Shown here piece by piece: positions 1-7,338 of a stretch of DNA of 18,344 bases; the stretch's first letter is position 1, and each line of letters opens with the position of its first letter. Below the pieces are notes generated by a model. That model worked only from the letters and a program-made list of their open reading frames with translations. It had not been told where the DNA came from and did no database searches. The DNA is from an uncultured Ruminococcus sp. Lineage in GTDB: Bacteria > Bacillota > Clostridia > Oscillospirales > Ruminococcaceae. The stretch spans positions 1-18,344 of the forward strand of contig UQEM01000040.1 in NCBI GenBank assembly GCA_900540005.1, read 5' to 3'. The position numbers and the translations under genes are program-made.

Positions 1-50
1 AAAATTTATGCTCGAAAATCTGCATATTATCTTAGTGTCAACACTCCCTA
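1..50 (+). repeat. Left copy of a 50-bp inverted repeat spanning the window ends
   Basis: Bases 1-50 are identical, without a mismatch, to the reverse complement of 18291-18340. Identity stops exactly at base 50, where the left copy runs into A-rich sequence and the right copy into unrelated sequence; outward it may continue beyond base 1. The repeat contains a 5-bp palindrome with a 2-base spacer (AGTGT-CA-ACACT, 34-45) and a -10-like TATTAT at 25-30. Both copies face inward, so each lies directly upstream of the outermost gene. It could be the end of an insertion sequence, a dispersed repeat, or the shared tail of a contig broken at a repeat. No transposase is present to decide. Confidence 0.93.
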
Positions 51-76
51 AAAAATTATGAAAGGCGGAATTTAAA

Positions 77-553
77 ATGTTTCCAAAAATGCGCCGCTTC
101 AAGCAGGAACTTTCACGCGAAGAATGTATTGAGATCCTCAAAAACGAGCCACGCGGAATAATGTCCGTACAGGGCACCAACGGCTATCCTTACGGATTTC
201 CTATGAATTATGTTTATAATGAAAACACGGGCAGAATTTATCTGCATTGCGCTAAGGAAGGCTACAAACTTGAATGCCTCAGAGCCGATCCAAAAGTATC
301 TTTTTGCGTGCATGACAGAGGATTCCGCCGTGAGAATGAATGGGCACTCAATATTAAAAGCGTTATAATTTTCGGTGAAGTGCGAGAAATTTCCGAAAAT
401 GACGAGCTCATCGCTCATCTGCGTGAACTTGGACTGAAACTCTACCCTAATCCCGATGACGTTGAAGAGGAGATAAGAAAATCTGCGAAAAATGCTGTAT
501 GCCTTGAACTTGAAATTCATCATATGACAGGCAAAATAGTAAATGAATCCTAA
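77..553 (+). CDS. Pyridoxamine 5'-phosphate oxidase-like flavin-binding protein
   Basis: This 158-residue protein resembles the small PNPOx-like split-barrel family often annotated as nitroimidazole resistance (NimA-like) or FMN-binding proteins. Visible family features are the early segment with a conserved G-x-P-Y-G-F-P pattern (residues 36-42), the strand Y-L-H-C-A-K-E-G-Y-K (55-64) matching the usual flavin-proximal 'FHxxxxGxK' stretch, and S-V-I-I-F-G-E-V (95-102). Such proteins bind FMN or a related flavin as dimers; the physiological substrate is usually unknown and cannot be read here. The start is supported by an AAGGCGG ribosome binding site at 62-68, eight bases upstream of ATG. 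It is a single gene; its upstream region is essentially the terminal repeat, so its own promoter is uncertain. Confidence 0.82.
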   Translation: MFPKMRRFKQELSREECIEILKNEPRGIMSVQGTNGYPYGFPMNYVYNENTGRIYLHCAKEGYKLECLRADPKVSFCVHDRGFRRENEWALNIKSVIIFGEVREISENDELIAHLRELGLKLYPNPDDVEEEIRKSAKNAVCLELEIHHMTGKIVNES

Positions 554-581
554 AATTCCACGCATTTTACGACCATTTTTT
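539..581 (+). terminator. Weak possible terminator after the flavin-binding protein
   Basis: A short AT-rich stem (539-545 with 563-570, one bulged base) overlaps the stop codon and is followed by a run of six T at 576-581. The stem is weak and only partly outside the gene, so this is a tentative call. Confidence 0.28.
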
Positions 582-590
582 CATTTTCCA

Positions 591-620
591 TTGACAAGCT
601 TGTGTATAAAATGATATAAT
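591..620 (+). promoter_or_regulatory. Strong sigma-70/SigA-type promoter of the first ABC operon
   Basis: A perfect -35 TTGACA (591-596) and a perfect -10 TATAAT (615-620) are separated by 18 bases. Transcription should begin near 627, leaving about 190 nt of untranslated leader before the binding-protein gene at 819. Confidence 0.85.
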
Positions 621-626
621 ACAAGT

Positions 627-818
627 ACTTATGAATTAAGAGCCTGTTCAGAGCCTTTTTATGTGCGGATTTTCCGGCATAATTTTCCGGTGACAAGTAA
701 AAGATCCACGTACACACTGTCGCATGACAAGGATTTTTGACGCAGTCAACGGCAGGATCTGCCGAAAAGACGTGAGGAAAAGGATACTGAACAGGCTCTG
801 AGAGAGGAATTGATCAAA
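627..818 (+). ncRNA. Structured 5' leader of the first amino-acid ABC operon (candidate cis-regulatory RNA)
   Basis: The untranslated leader is closed by a perfect 13-bp stem, 639-651 with 787-799, enclosing about 135 nt. Inside are several short hairpins: TTGAC/GTCAA with a GCA loop, GGCAG/CTGCC with a GAT loop, TGTC/GACA around 719-728, and a bulged TGCGGA/TCCGGCA helix. The 5' arm contains AGAGCCT twice (639-645 and 650-656), so the 3' arm can instead pair in a second register, 647-656 with 793-802, which reaches the first bases of the Shine-Dalgarno region (AGAGAGG, 801-807). That gives two mutually exclusive states with different ribosome access. I see no intrinsic terminator and no motif of lysine, T-box, SAM, cobalamin or glycine classes. 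A small inverted-repeat (MITE-like) insertion is an alternative reading. RNA function is inferred. Confidence 0.55.
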
Positions 819-1604
819 ATGAAAAAAATGCTATCTTCAATCAGTGTTTCGCTGCTTCTCGCGGCAATGCTCACAGGCTGCGGCGGTACTGCAAAAAATA
901 CAGTACATAATCAGGACGACCTCAAGAACAAGACTATCGGTACACAGCTCGGCACTACCGGCTATGTTCTTGCTTCCGATATCGAGGGCGCAAAGGTCGA
1001 GCCTTACAACAAGGGCGCAGATGCGGTTCAGGCACTTATTCAGGGCAAGATCGACGCTGTGATCATCGACAGTGAACCTGCAAAGGTTTTCGTTGAAAAG
1101 AACAGCGATAAGCTCCAGATCCTTGATGAACCTTTTGCTGAAGAGGAGTATTCTATCGGCTATAAGAAGGGCAATGATGAACTCGGCGAAAAAATTGACG
1201 CTGCTCTCACAACTCTCAAGGATAACGGCACGCTCGACGAGATAAAGAGCCATTGGATCGGCGACGAGGCTGACAGTGCTTCCTATGTTTGCAGCGAGGA
1301 CAACACAGGTGCAAACGGAACTCTTATAATGGCTACAAACGCTGAGTTCCCGCCTTACGAAAGCATGGCTGACGGCGAGATAGTCGGCATTGACGTTGAC
1401 ATGATGAACGCTGTCTGTGATGAGCTTGGCATGAAGCTTGAAATCGAAAACATGGAATTTGATTCGGTCATTGCTGCCGTTAACTCAGGAAAGGCAGACG
1501 TTGCCGTTGCAGGTCTTTCAGTAACTCCCGAGCGCGAGAAGAATGTGTCCTTCACACAGGGTTATACCACAACCAAGCAGGTAATCATCACAAGAAAAGA
1601 CTGA
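819..1604 (+). CDS. Amino-acid ABC transporter substrate-binding lipoprotein, circularly permuted
   Basis: This is a 261-residue lipoprotein of the periplasmic-binding-protein type II (SBP_bac_3) family that should capture a polar amino acid at the outer membrane face for the permease and ATPase downstream. A signal peptide ends at lipobox L-T-G-C with lipidated Cys21. The order of the domain is swapped: residues about 32-148 match what is normally the C-terminal half (D-L-K-N-K-T-I-G-T-Q-L-G through D-E-I-K-S-H-W-I-G), and after a 20-residue linker residues 168-261 match the normal N-terminal half (A-T-N-A-E-F-P-P-Y-E to Q-V-I-I-T-R-K-D). The probable ligand residues Asp84 (amino group) and Arg239 (carboxylate) both survive. 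ATG 819 is preferred over the TTG at 810 because AGAGG at 803-807 lies 11 bases from it and only 2 from the TTG. The ligand is unknown. Confidence 0.92.
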   Translation: MKKMLSSISVSLLLAAMLTGCGGTAKNTVHNQDDLKNKTIGTQLGTTGYVLASDIEGAKVEPYNKGADAVQALIQGKIDAVIIDSEPAKVFVEKNSDKLQILDEPFAEEEYSIGYKKGNDELGEKIDAALTTLKDNGTLDEIKSHWIGDEADSASYVCSEDNTGANGTLIMATNAEFPPYESMADGEIVGIDVDMMNAVCDELGMKLEIENMEFDSVIAAVNSGKADVAVAGLSVTPEREKNVSFTQGYTTTKQVIITRKD

Positions 1605-1625
1605 TGATCGGGGTATACACAGACT

Positions 1626-2348
1626 ATGACTATACTGGACAGATTAAAAAATATACTGGACGGATTCAAAGATAAACTATACGACACCTTTATTTATGAA
1701 TCCAACTGGAGATACCTCACAGAGGGTCTGAAAACCACTCTGATGATAACCTTTTTCGCGGTTATCATCGGAATGCTCCTCGGATTCGTGATAGCAATAA
1801 TCCGTGCAATGCACGATAAAACGGGAAAATTCAAAATTCTCAACGTAATCGCCAAGATATACCTTACAGTTATAAGAGGCACTCCTGTAATGGTTCAGCT
1901 CCTTATAATCTATTATGTCATCTTCGCGTCAGTAAACATTGACAAGTTGCTGGTCGGAGTGCTCGCTTTCGGTCTCAACTCTGCCGCCTATGTTGCGGAG
2001 ATCGTCCGCTCGGGCATTATGTCTATCGACAACGGACAGTTCGAGGCAGGCAAGAGTCTCGGTCTGAGCTACTCCAAGATCATGATATATGTCATTCTTC
2101 CGCAGGCATTCAAAAATGTCCTGCCAGCTCTCGCAAACGAGTTTATCGTTCTCCTGAAAGAGACTTCCGTTTCGGGATATATCGCCCTTCAGGATCTCAC
2201 CAAGGGCGGAGACATCATCAGAAGCCGAACCTACGAGGCTTTCCTGCCGCTTATCGCGGTCGCACTCATCTACCTGTTCATGGTAATGATACTGACATTC
2301 CTCGTATCACGCTTAGAAAAGAGGCTCGCAAAAAGTGATAGACATTAA
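1626..2348 (+). CDS. Amino-acid ABC transporter permease, HisM/GlnP family
   Basis: This 240-residue integral membrane protein forms the transport channel for the importer encoded with its neighbours, probably as a homodimer because no second permease gene is present. Hydrophobic segments are visible around 36-60, 85-103, 108-126, 151-175 and 203-230. The ATPase-docking EAA loop is clear at 140-161 (E-A-G-K-S-L-G-L ... I-L-P-Q-A), as is the conserved R-G-T-P (84-87) typical of the HisMQ type. It starts 21 bases after the binding-protein gene, and its last 14 bases overlap the ATPase gene, so the two are probably translationally coupled. Its length is normal for the family. Confidence 0.93.
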   Translation: MTILDRLKNILDGFKDKLYDTFIYESNWRYLTEGLKTTLMITFFAVIIGMLLGFVIAIIRAMHDKTGKFKILNVIAKIYLTVIRGTPVMVQLLIIYYVIFASVNIDKLLVGVLAFGLNSAAYVAEIVRSGIMSIDNGQFEAGKSLGLSYSKIMIYVILPQAFKNVLPALANEFIVLLKETSVSGYIALQDLTKGGDIIRSRTYEAFLPLIAVALIYLFMVMILTFLVSRLEKRLAKSDRH

Positions 2349-3060
2349 AGATTTAAGAAAGTCGTTCGGCGATCAGGAGATACTCAAAGGAATCACGACT
2401 ACCATTGAAAAGGGCGAAAAAGTCGTCCTCATCGGGCCTTCGGGTTCGGGCAAGAGCACTTTCCTGCGCTGTCTCAATCAGCTTGAAACTCCTACCTCCG
2501 GCGAAATTTACTTTGACGGAGAGGACATCATAAATTGCTCAGAGAAAAAACTCAATCAGGTTCGCGAGCGAATGGGCATGGTTTTCCAGCACTTCCACCT
2601 TTTTTCAAACATGACAATCAAAAGGAATCTCACGCTTGCTCCCGTAAAGCTCAACCTCATGAACCAACAGGAGGCTGAGAAAAAGGCTGAGGAACTGCTT
2701 AAAAAAGTTGGTCTTTCCGATAAAGCAGAGGCGTATCCGAGTCAGCTTTCGGGCGGTCAGAAACAGAGGATCGCGATTGCGCGCTCACTTATGATGAACC
2801 CCGAAGTCATACTCTTTGACGAGCCTACCTCCGCTCTCGACCCTGAAATGGTCGGCGAGGTTCTCGAACTGATGAAGCAGCTCGCCAATGACGGCATGAC
2901 TATGGTTGTCGTGACCCACGAAATGGGTTTTGCAAGAGAAGTTGCTTCGCGCGTTCTCTTCATGGACGGCGGCGTTATTGTCGAGGAAAACGCTCCTGCG
3001 GAATTCTTCTCCAACCCGAAGAATCCGCGTCTGAAAAGTTTCCTCTCGAAGGTGCTGTAA
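2335..3060 (+). CDS. Amino-acid ABC transporter ATP-binding protein, GlnQ family
   Basis: This 241-residue cytoplasmic ATPase powers the importer. All nucleotide-binding motifs are intact: Walker [10 protein letters not shown] (34-42), Q-loop Gln85, signature L-S-G-G-Q (138-142), Walker B I-L-F-D-E-P-T (159-165), D-loop S-A-L-D (166-169) and H-loop His195. It begins with GTG, giving M-I-D-I-K-D-L, inside the end of the permease gene; this fits the usual GlnQ N-terminus and leaves no room for a later start before Walker A. It is clearly a paralogue of the second operon's ATPase (16272-17021), but the two share only moderate identity, so they look like separate systems and not a recent duplication. 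Confidence 0.95.
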   Translation: MIDIKDLRKSFGDQEILKGITTTIEKGEKVVLIGPSGSGKSTFLRCLNQLETPTSGEIYFDGEDIINCSEKKLNQVRERMGMVFQHFHLFSNMTIKRNLTLAPVKLNLMNQQEAEKKAEELLKKVGLSDKAEAYPSQLSGGQKQRIAIARSLMMNPEVILFDEPTSALDPEMVGEVLELMKQLANDGMTMVVVTHEMGFAREVASRVLFMDGGVIVEENAPAEFFSNPKNPRLKSFLSKVL

Positions 3061-3061
3061 T

Positions 3062-3490
3062 ATGCAGATCAAGGCACGATTCTATGACGAACTCTGCGGC
3101 GATGCGATGTATATACGCAAGGCAGTTTTCATGCAGGAGCAGGGATTCCACAACGAGTTTGACGAAACCGACAAAATATCGACTCATGTCGTCCTTTACA
3201 ATACTGACGGAAAACCTGTTGCAACGGGGAGACTTTTTCCCGACAGCGACAAACCGAACTCATATATTATCGGCAGAGTTGCCGTGCTGAAAGAATTCCG
3301 CCGAAACTCGCTCGGTTCAGAGGTCATAAAGGCTCTTGAATCCAAAGCCGCCGAAAAAAATGCCGACAGCATTTCACTTTCAGCTCAGTGCAGAGTGCAG
3401 AAGTTTTACGAGAGTTTAGGCTATCACGCGACTGATGACCTGCATGATGATGAAGGCTGCCCCCACGTTACAATGGTGAAAAAGCTCTGA
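3062..3490 (+). CDS. GNAT-family N-acetyltransferase, ElaA/YjcF-like
   Basis: This 142-residue acetyl-CoA-dependent acyltransferase starts one base after the ATPase stop codon, with AAGGTG (3049-3054) as ribosome binding site, so it is part of the ABC operon. The N-terminal I-R-K-A-V-F-M-Q-E-Q-G-F (18-29) is the hallmark of the ElaA/YjcF branch. The acetyl-CoA-binding motif A reads G-R-V-A-V-L-K-E-F-R-R-N-S-L-G (71-85); the usual central Gly of R-x-x-G-x-G/A is Ser here, a tolerated variation in some members. The C-terminal F-Y-E-S-L-G-Y is typical of GNAT motif B. The substrate cannot be predicted; because the gene is co-transcribed with an importer, the imported compound or a derivative is a reasonable guess. 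The gene is followed by a strong terminator. Confidence 0.88.
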   Translation: MQIKARFYDELCGDAMYIRKAVFMQEQGFHNEFDETDKISTHVVLYNTDGKPVATGRLFPDSDKPNSYIIGRVAVLKEFRRNSLGSEVIKALESKAAEKNADSISLSAQCRVQKFYESLGYHATDDLHDDEGCPHVTMVKKL

Positions 3491-3511
3491 ACACCGCAAT
3501 AGTATAAAAAC

Positions 3512-3543
3512 AAGAGGCTTCCCACATCGGGAAAGCCTCTTTT
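3512..3543. terminator. Bidirectional intrinsic terminator between GNAT gene and paaK
   Basis: A GC-containing hairpin (AAGAGGCTTCCC 3512-3523, loop ACATC, GGGAAAGCCTCTT from 3529, one extra A bulged) is followed by T-rich sequence on the plus strand. On the minus strand it is followed by the T-run opposite the A-tract at 3506-3510. It can therefore end both the ABC operon and the convergent iorAB-paaK operon. Confidence 0.88.
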
Positions 3544-3558
3544 CTTTTTATCAGTTTA

Positions 3559-4794
3559 TCAGTCAAATCTTTCGTCAATAACTCTTGCCGTCTTTTTGGT
3601 GCTTCTCGGAAGAACACCCACCTCTACGACCTTGACGATAGGAGTAAAGCCTATCTTGCTCTTAACCTTTTCCGAAATTCTCTTGCTGAGATTCTCAAAG
3701 TCAACATCGCCCGTGGATTCAACGTAAATTCGCATTGTGTCCTTTCCGTCAAGGTGGGAGATACGGATCTGATACTCGCTGTTTATCTCGCTGAACTTGC
3801 CGAGAACCTCCTCTATCTGACTCGGGAACACGTTTACGCCCTTGATCTTCATCATATCGTCTGTGCGTCCCATGATAACGTCTATTCTCGGGAAACATCT
3901 GCCGCACTTGCACTTGCCGGGAATGATCCTGGAAAGGTCATGCGTTCTGTAGCGGATAAGAGGTGCGCCCTCCTTAACGAGAGTTGTTAACACTATCTCA
4001 CCCATTTCTCCGTCGGGAACAGGTTCTCCTGTAACAGGATCAATAATTTCAAGATAAATATAGTCGTCCCAGTAGTGCATACCGTCATTGCACTCACAGC
4101 TTATGCCGATTCCGGGGCCGTATATCTCCGTAAGTCCGTAAATATCGTAAAGCTCAATACCGAGCGACTCCGAAATGTGCTTGCGCATCTTGTCGCTCCA
4201 GCGTTCCGAACCGATAACGCCTTTTTTGAGGTAGATCTTATCCTTTATGCCGCGTTTTTCGATTTCTTCGGCAAGCAGGAGCGCATAAGAAGAAGTCGAG
4301 CAGAGAACAGTGCTCTTGAGCGCCTGCATCATTTCAAGCTGCTTTTCCGTATTACCCGGGCCCATGGGAACTGCCATTGCTCCGAGCTTTTCGCAGCCGT
4401 TCTGGAATCCGATCCCTGCCGTCCACAGACCGTATCCGGGAGTTATCTGAATGCGATCCATGTTTGTGATACCTGCTACCTCGTAGCAGCGCTTGAACAT
4501 CTCTCCCCAGTCGTCAACGTCTTTTGCTGTATAAGGGATTATTACGGGAGTTCCCGTTGTTCCTGATGATGAGTGAATGCGAACTATCTTCTCCTCGGGA
4601 GCTGTCATAAGTCCGAGCGGATAAGCATCGCGGAGGTCTTTTTTCTCCGAAAAGGGAAGCTTCGTAAACTCCTCGGGAGAGTCGATGTGCGTGATGCCTG
4701 CCTCTGCAAGCTTTTTGCCGTAGAAGCTGTCCGCCTCGATAAGTGCGCGTATCCTGTCGTTTACAAGGTCAAGCTGTTGCTGTGTGATCTTCAT
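3559..4794 (-). CDS. paaK: Phenylacetate--CoA ligase (AMP-forming)
   Basis: This 411-residue adenylate-forming enzyme makes aryl-acetyl-CoA from an arylacetate such as phenylacetate or indoleacetate, with ATP and CoA. Family motifs are in order: phosphate loop S-S-S-G-T-T-G-T-P (75-83), Y-G-L-T-E (219-223), R-Y-R-T-H-D (281-286) with the ribose-binding Asp, the C-x-C-x-x-C cluster (295, 297, 300) common in PaaK proteins, and the hinge G-R-T-D-D-M-M-K-I-K-G-V-N-V-F-P (309-324). Length is normal for a short-form PaaK. I chose the ATG at 4794, eight bases after an AGGAAAGG site; an in-frame ATG at 4815 overlaps the iorB stop but has a poorer site. It is the last gene of iorA-iorB-paaK. Exact aryl substrate is not visible. 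Confidence 0.93.
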   Translation of the reverse strand: MKITQQQLDLVNDRIRALIEADSFYGKKLAEAGITHIDSPEEFTKLPFSEKKDLRDAYPLGLMTAPEEKIVRIHSSSGTTGTPVIIPYTAKDVDDWGEMFKRCYEVAGITNMDRIQITPGYGLWTAGIGFQNGCEKLGAMAVPMGPGNTEKQLEMMQALKSTVLCSTSSYALLLAEEIEKRGIKDKIYLKKGVIGSERWSDKMRKHISESLGIELYDIYGLTEIYGPGIGISCECNDGMHYWDDYIYLEIIDPVTGEPVPDGEMGEIVLTTLVKEGAPLIRYRTHDLSRIIPGKCKCGRCFPRIDVIMGRTDDMMKIKGVNVFPSQIEEVLGKFSEINSEYQIRISHLDGKDTMRIYVESTGDVDFENLSKRISEKVKSKIGFTPIVKVVEVGVLPRSTKKTARVIDERFD

Positions 4795-4811
4795 TTTCTT
4801 ATCCTTTCCTC

Positions 4812-5381
4812 TCATACATACCTGAGAGCCTTGCTGTTCATTTCGATAAACTGCGGTTTTACGTTTTTTTTCATGGTAGCCTCGATATCATCGACCGAGA
4901 ACGGCAAAACGTCGTTTCTGACCGATGCTCCGAGCATTATCATGTTGAGGACCTTTGGCGAACCGATCTTTTCGCAGGCTTCAGTTCCGTTTACAATAAT
5001 GAGATTTTTAACATTTCGCTTTAAATAACCGAGCATTTCGCTGCCCGTGTAGTCCGAACCGCTGAGAGTTGCGGTAACGGGCATGATAGGGTGTTCATTC
5101 ACGACTACCTGTCCCCCGTCCTTGAGATACGGCAGCATACGAACTGCTTCAGCAGGTTCAAATCCGATAAGAAGGTCTGCGCTCTTTTCGGGGAACATGG
5201 GACAGTATATGTCATCGCCCAGACGCAGAAAGCTGAAAACACTTCCGCCCTTCTGCGCCATGCCTATCGTTTCAGCGCTCATTACGGGAATATCGTGCTC
5301 CATAGCGGTTGCGGCAATGAGCTTTGACGTGAGGACAATACCCTGACCGCCGACTCCGCATATAAGGATATTACTCTGCAT
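4812..5381 (-). CDS. iorB: Indolepyruvate:ferredoxin oxidoreductase, beta subunit
   Basis: This 189-residue protein is the gamma-domain (POR/IOR type) subunit of the enzyme that interconverts aryl-pyruvates and aryl-acetyl-CoAs using ferredoxin and CoA. It opens with the glycine-rich I-C-G-V-G-G-Q-G-I-V-L-T-S-K (7-20) and contains the M-S-A-E-T-I-G-M-A-Q-K-G-G-S-V motif characteristic of IorB. ATG 5381 is selected because a perfect AGGAGG lies eight bases upstream; an in-frame GTG at 5390 overlaps that site. The gene overlaps the end of iorA by 11 bases, so the two subunits are probably made in step, and its stop lies just before paaK. Confidence 0.94.
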   Translation of the reverse strand: MQSNILICGVGGQGIVLTSKLIAATAMEHDIPVMSAETIGMAQKGGSVFSFLRLGDDIYCPMFPEKSADLLIGFEPAEAVRMLPYLKDGGQVVVNEHPIMPVTATLSGSDYTGSEMLGYLKRNVKNLIIVNGTEACEKIGSPKVLNMIMLGASVRNDVLPFSVDDIEATMKKNVKPQFIEMNSKALRYV

Positions 5382-7188
5382 GGGAAACACCTCCTATAGC
5401 TCCGAACGGACAGACCTGAGAACACAGTCCGCAGCCTGTACAGAGAGAATTTTCTATTGCCGCCTTGCCGCCGCTCATTATTATTCCCGGACAGCCGAGA
5501 GTCTTTATGCAGCGTTTACAGCCGGTGCACTTTTCGCTGTCAATGACCGCAGGCTTTTCAGGCTTTATAAGAACTGCGCAGGGTGATTTGAAAATGATCG
5601 CCTTTACGCCCTCCTCAGCGGCAACGCGCTTAACGGTCTCGATCGACTTTTTAAGGTCAAGCGGATCTACGGTCTCAACGACCTTTACGCCAACGCCTTT
5701 CAGAACTTCCTGAATGCTCACCTTTTCGACTATCTCGCCCATCATGGTCTTTCCTGTACCCGGGTGAGGCTGATGTCCCGTCATTGCAGTCGTAGAGTTA
5801 TCGAGAATAACAAGTGTCATGTCCGCCTGATTATAGACCGCATTGACTGCACCTGTAATTGCCGAGGCAAAGAACGTGGAGTCTCCCACAAAGGCAAAGC
5901 ACTTGGTATCAGGCTCTATTCGTCCGATTCCCTGAGTGATGTTAACGCCTGCGCCCATGCAGAGACAAGTGTCGACCATGTCAAGCGGCTGAGCATTTCC
6001 GAGCGTGTAGCAGCCGATATCGCCGCAGAACACAGACTTCTGCCCCTTCATTGCTTCCTTGACGGCAAAGAATGATGCTCTGTGCGGACAGCCTGCGCAG
6101 AGTACGGGAGGTCTGACGGGAAGCGGCGGTGCTTCCTCAGCCTTTGCGGCAGCAGGTATCGCCCAGCCCATGAATTCCGATATATTTTCAAGCACCGATG
6201 AGCAGGTGTTCTCGCCCGCTGTTTTTACATTGTGGGTGAGCTTGCCGAGAATTCTTGTCGGAAGATGATACTTTCCGCAGATGTATGTCAGTTCGCGCTC
6301 GATTATCGGGTCAAGCTCCTCGATACACAGAACCTCGTCAAGCCCGCTCAGAAACTCAACAGCCTGCTGTTCGGGGAACGGAAACGGAGTAGCAACCTTG
6401 AATACGCGCGGAGCTGCCTTATCTCGCAGAGCCTCAGCCGTGTATGTATAACTGATCCCATGTGTGGCGATTCCCTTTTTGCAGCCCTTTGCCTTTTCGG
6501 GAACGATAACATTGCGTGGATATTCCGAGAAAATCTTTGACAGCTCCGCGTTACGTTCTTCAATGTGAATGTGAGCATTGTAGGAAAGGCGCGGAAAAAT
6601 GACCCACTTTGAAGAATCCTTCACGAATCCCTCGGGAATATTGCGGCTGTACTCGTTTTCGTCCTTTACCTCTATTGAAGCGTATCCGTGACAGACTCTT
6701 GTCGTAGGACGGAAAAGCACTGGAGTGCCGTATTTTTCGGAATACTCAAAAGCGTCCTGAATCATGTCATAAGCTTCCTGCACGGACGAGGGGTCAAAGC
6801 ATGGCAGCTTTGAAAACGCCGCAAAATGGCGTGTATCCTGCTCGGTCTGGGAAGATATCGGGCCAGGATCATCGGCAACCATTATCACCATTCCGCCCTT
6901 TACGCCGATATACGCGAGACTCATCAGCGGATCTGAGGCTACATTCAGTCCGACCTGCTTCATGGTCACCATTGAACGCGCACCGCTGTAAGCCGCTCCT
7001 GCTCCAAGCTCAAGAGCAGCCTTTTCGTTTACCGACCACTCAACGTAAATCGAGCCGTCGTTTACCTTTGCTGTGGTTTCGAGAACCTCCGTTGACGGAG
7101 TTCCCGGGTAGCCTGAGATAAGGTTCAGACCTGCCGCTATCGCACCACGGGCAATCGCGGCATTTCCCATAAGAAATTCCTTATGCAT
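5371..7188 (-). CDS. iorA: Indolepyruvate:ferredoxin oxidoreductase, alpha subunit
   Basis: This 605-residue catalytic subunit carries thiamine pyrophosphate and iron-sulfur clusters. The N-terminal pyrimidine-binding domain contains G-Y-P-G-T-P-S-T-E (26-34) and N-E-K-A-A-L-E-L-G-A-G (54-64). The TPP-binding domain has C-A-G-C-P-H-R (364-370), C-G-D-I-G-C-Y-T-L-G (388-397), G-D-S-T-F-F (435-440) and L-D-N-S-T-T-A-M-T-G-H-Q (462-473). Two C-terminal [4Fe-4S] sites are complete: Cys554/557/560/566 and Cys583/586/589/593. The reaction is aryl-pyruvate + CoA + oxidised ferredoxin to aryl-acetyl-CoA + CO2 + reduced ferredoxin, reversible at low potential. It acts in the cytoplasm with IorB. Start at 7188 is supported by GAAGAAGGA nine bases upstream. 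Full length for the family. Confidence 0.96.
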   Translation of the reverse strand: MHKEFLMGNAAIARGAIAAGLNLISGYPGTPSTEVLETTAKVNDGSIYVEWSVNEKAALELGAGAAYSGARSMVTMKQVGLNVASDPLMSLAYIGVKGGMVIMVADDPGPISSQTEQDTRHFAAFSKLPCFDPSSVQEAYDMIQDAFEYSEKYGTPVLFRPTTRVCHGYASIEVKDENEYSRNIPEGFVKDSSKWVIFPRLSYNAHIHIEERNAELSKIFSEYPRNVIVPEKAKGCKKGIATHGISYTYTAEALRDKAAPRVFKVATPFPFPEQQAVEFLSGLDEVLCIEELDPIIERELTYICGKYHLPTRILGKLTHNVKTAGENTCSSVLENISEFMGWAIPAAAKAEEAPPLPVRPPVLCAGCPHRASFFAVKEAMKGQKSVFCGDIGCYTLGNAQPLDMVDTCLCMGAGVNITQGIGRIEPDTKCFAFVGDSTFFASAITGAVNAVYNQADMTLVILDNSTTAMTGHQPHPGTGKTMMGEIVEKVSIQEVLKGVGVKVVETVDPLDLKKSIETVKRVAAEEGVKAIIFKSPCAVLIKPEKPAVIDSEKCTGCKRCIKTLGCPGIIMSGGKAAIENSLCTGCGLCSQVCPFGAIGGVSHAE

Positions 7189-7338
7189 ATTATTCGATCC
7201 TTCTTCAGTAGATTATAGAAACATTTCCGCATAGAAAATATGTTCAGAAATATTGGCATTTTTAAGGCAATTTCACCTCAAAAACGTGTGTATTATCTGT
7301 GCAGACAGTCTCTGAATAAACATATTAAATCTATATAA

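Noticed and set aside
113..565. Minus-strand 150-codon frame opposite the flavin-binding protein
   Set aside because: The plus-strand frame carries the family motifs and a ribosome binding site; the minus frame has neither.
639..799. MITE or insertion-sequence remnant with 13-bp terminal repeats
   Set aside because: No target-site duplication is apparent at the flanks, and the segment sits exactly between promoter and ribosome binding site with further internal hairpins. A leader RNA is preferred, but the mobile-element reading is kept as an alternative in the finding.
4075..5028. Plus-strand open frames of 150-163 codons within paaK and iorB
   Set aside because: They are antisense shadows of clearly identified enzymes, without ribosome binding sites or family motifs.
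7212..7217. A second TATAAT close to the iorA start on the minus strand
   Set aside because: No acceptable -35 lies 16-18 bases upstream, whereas the perfect promoter at 7339-7367 fully explains transcription.
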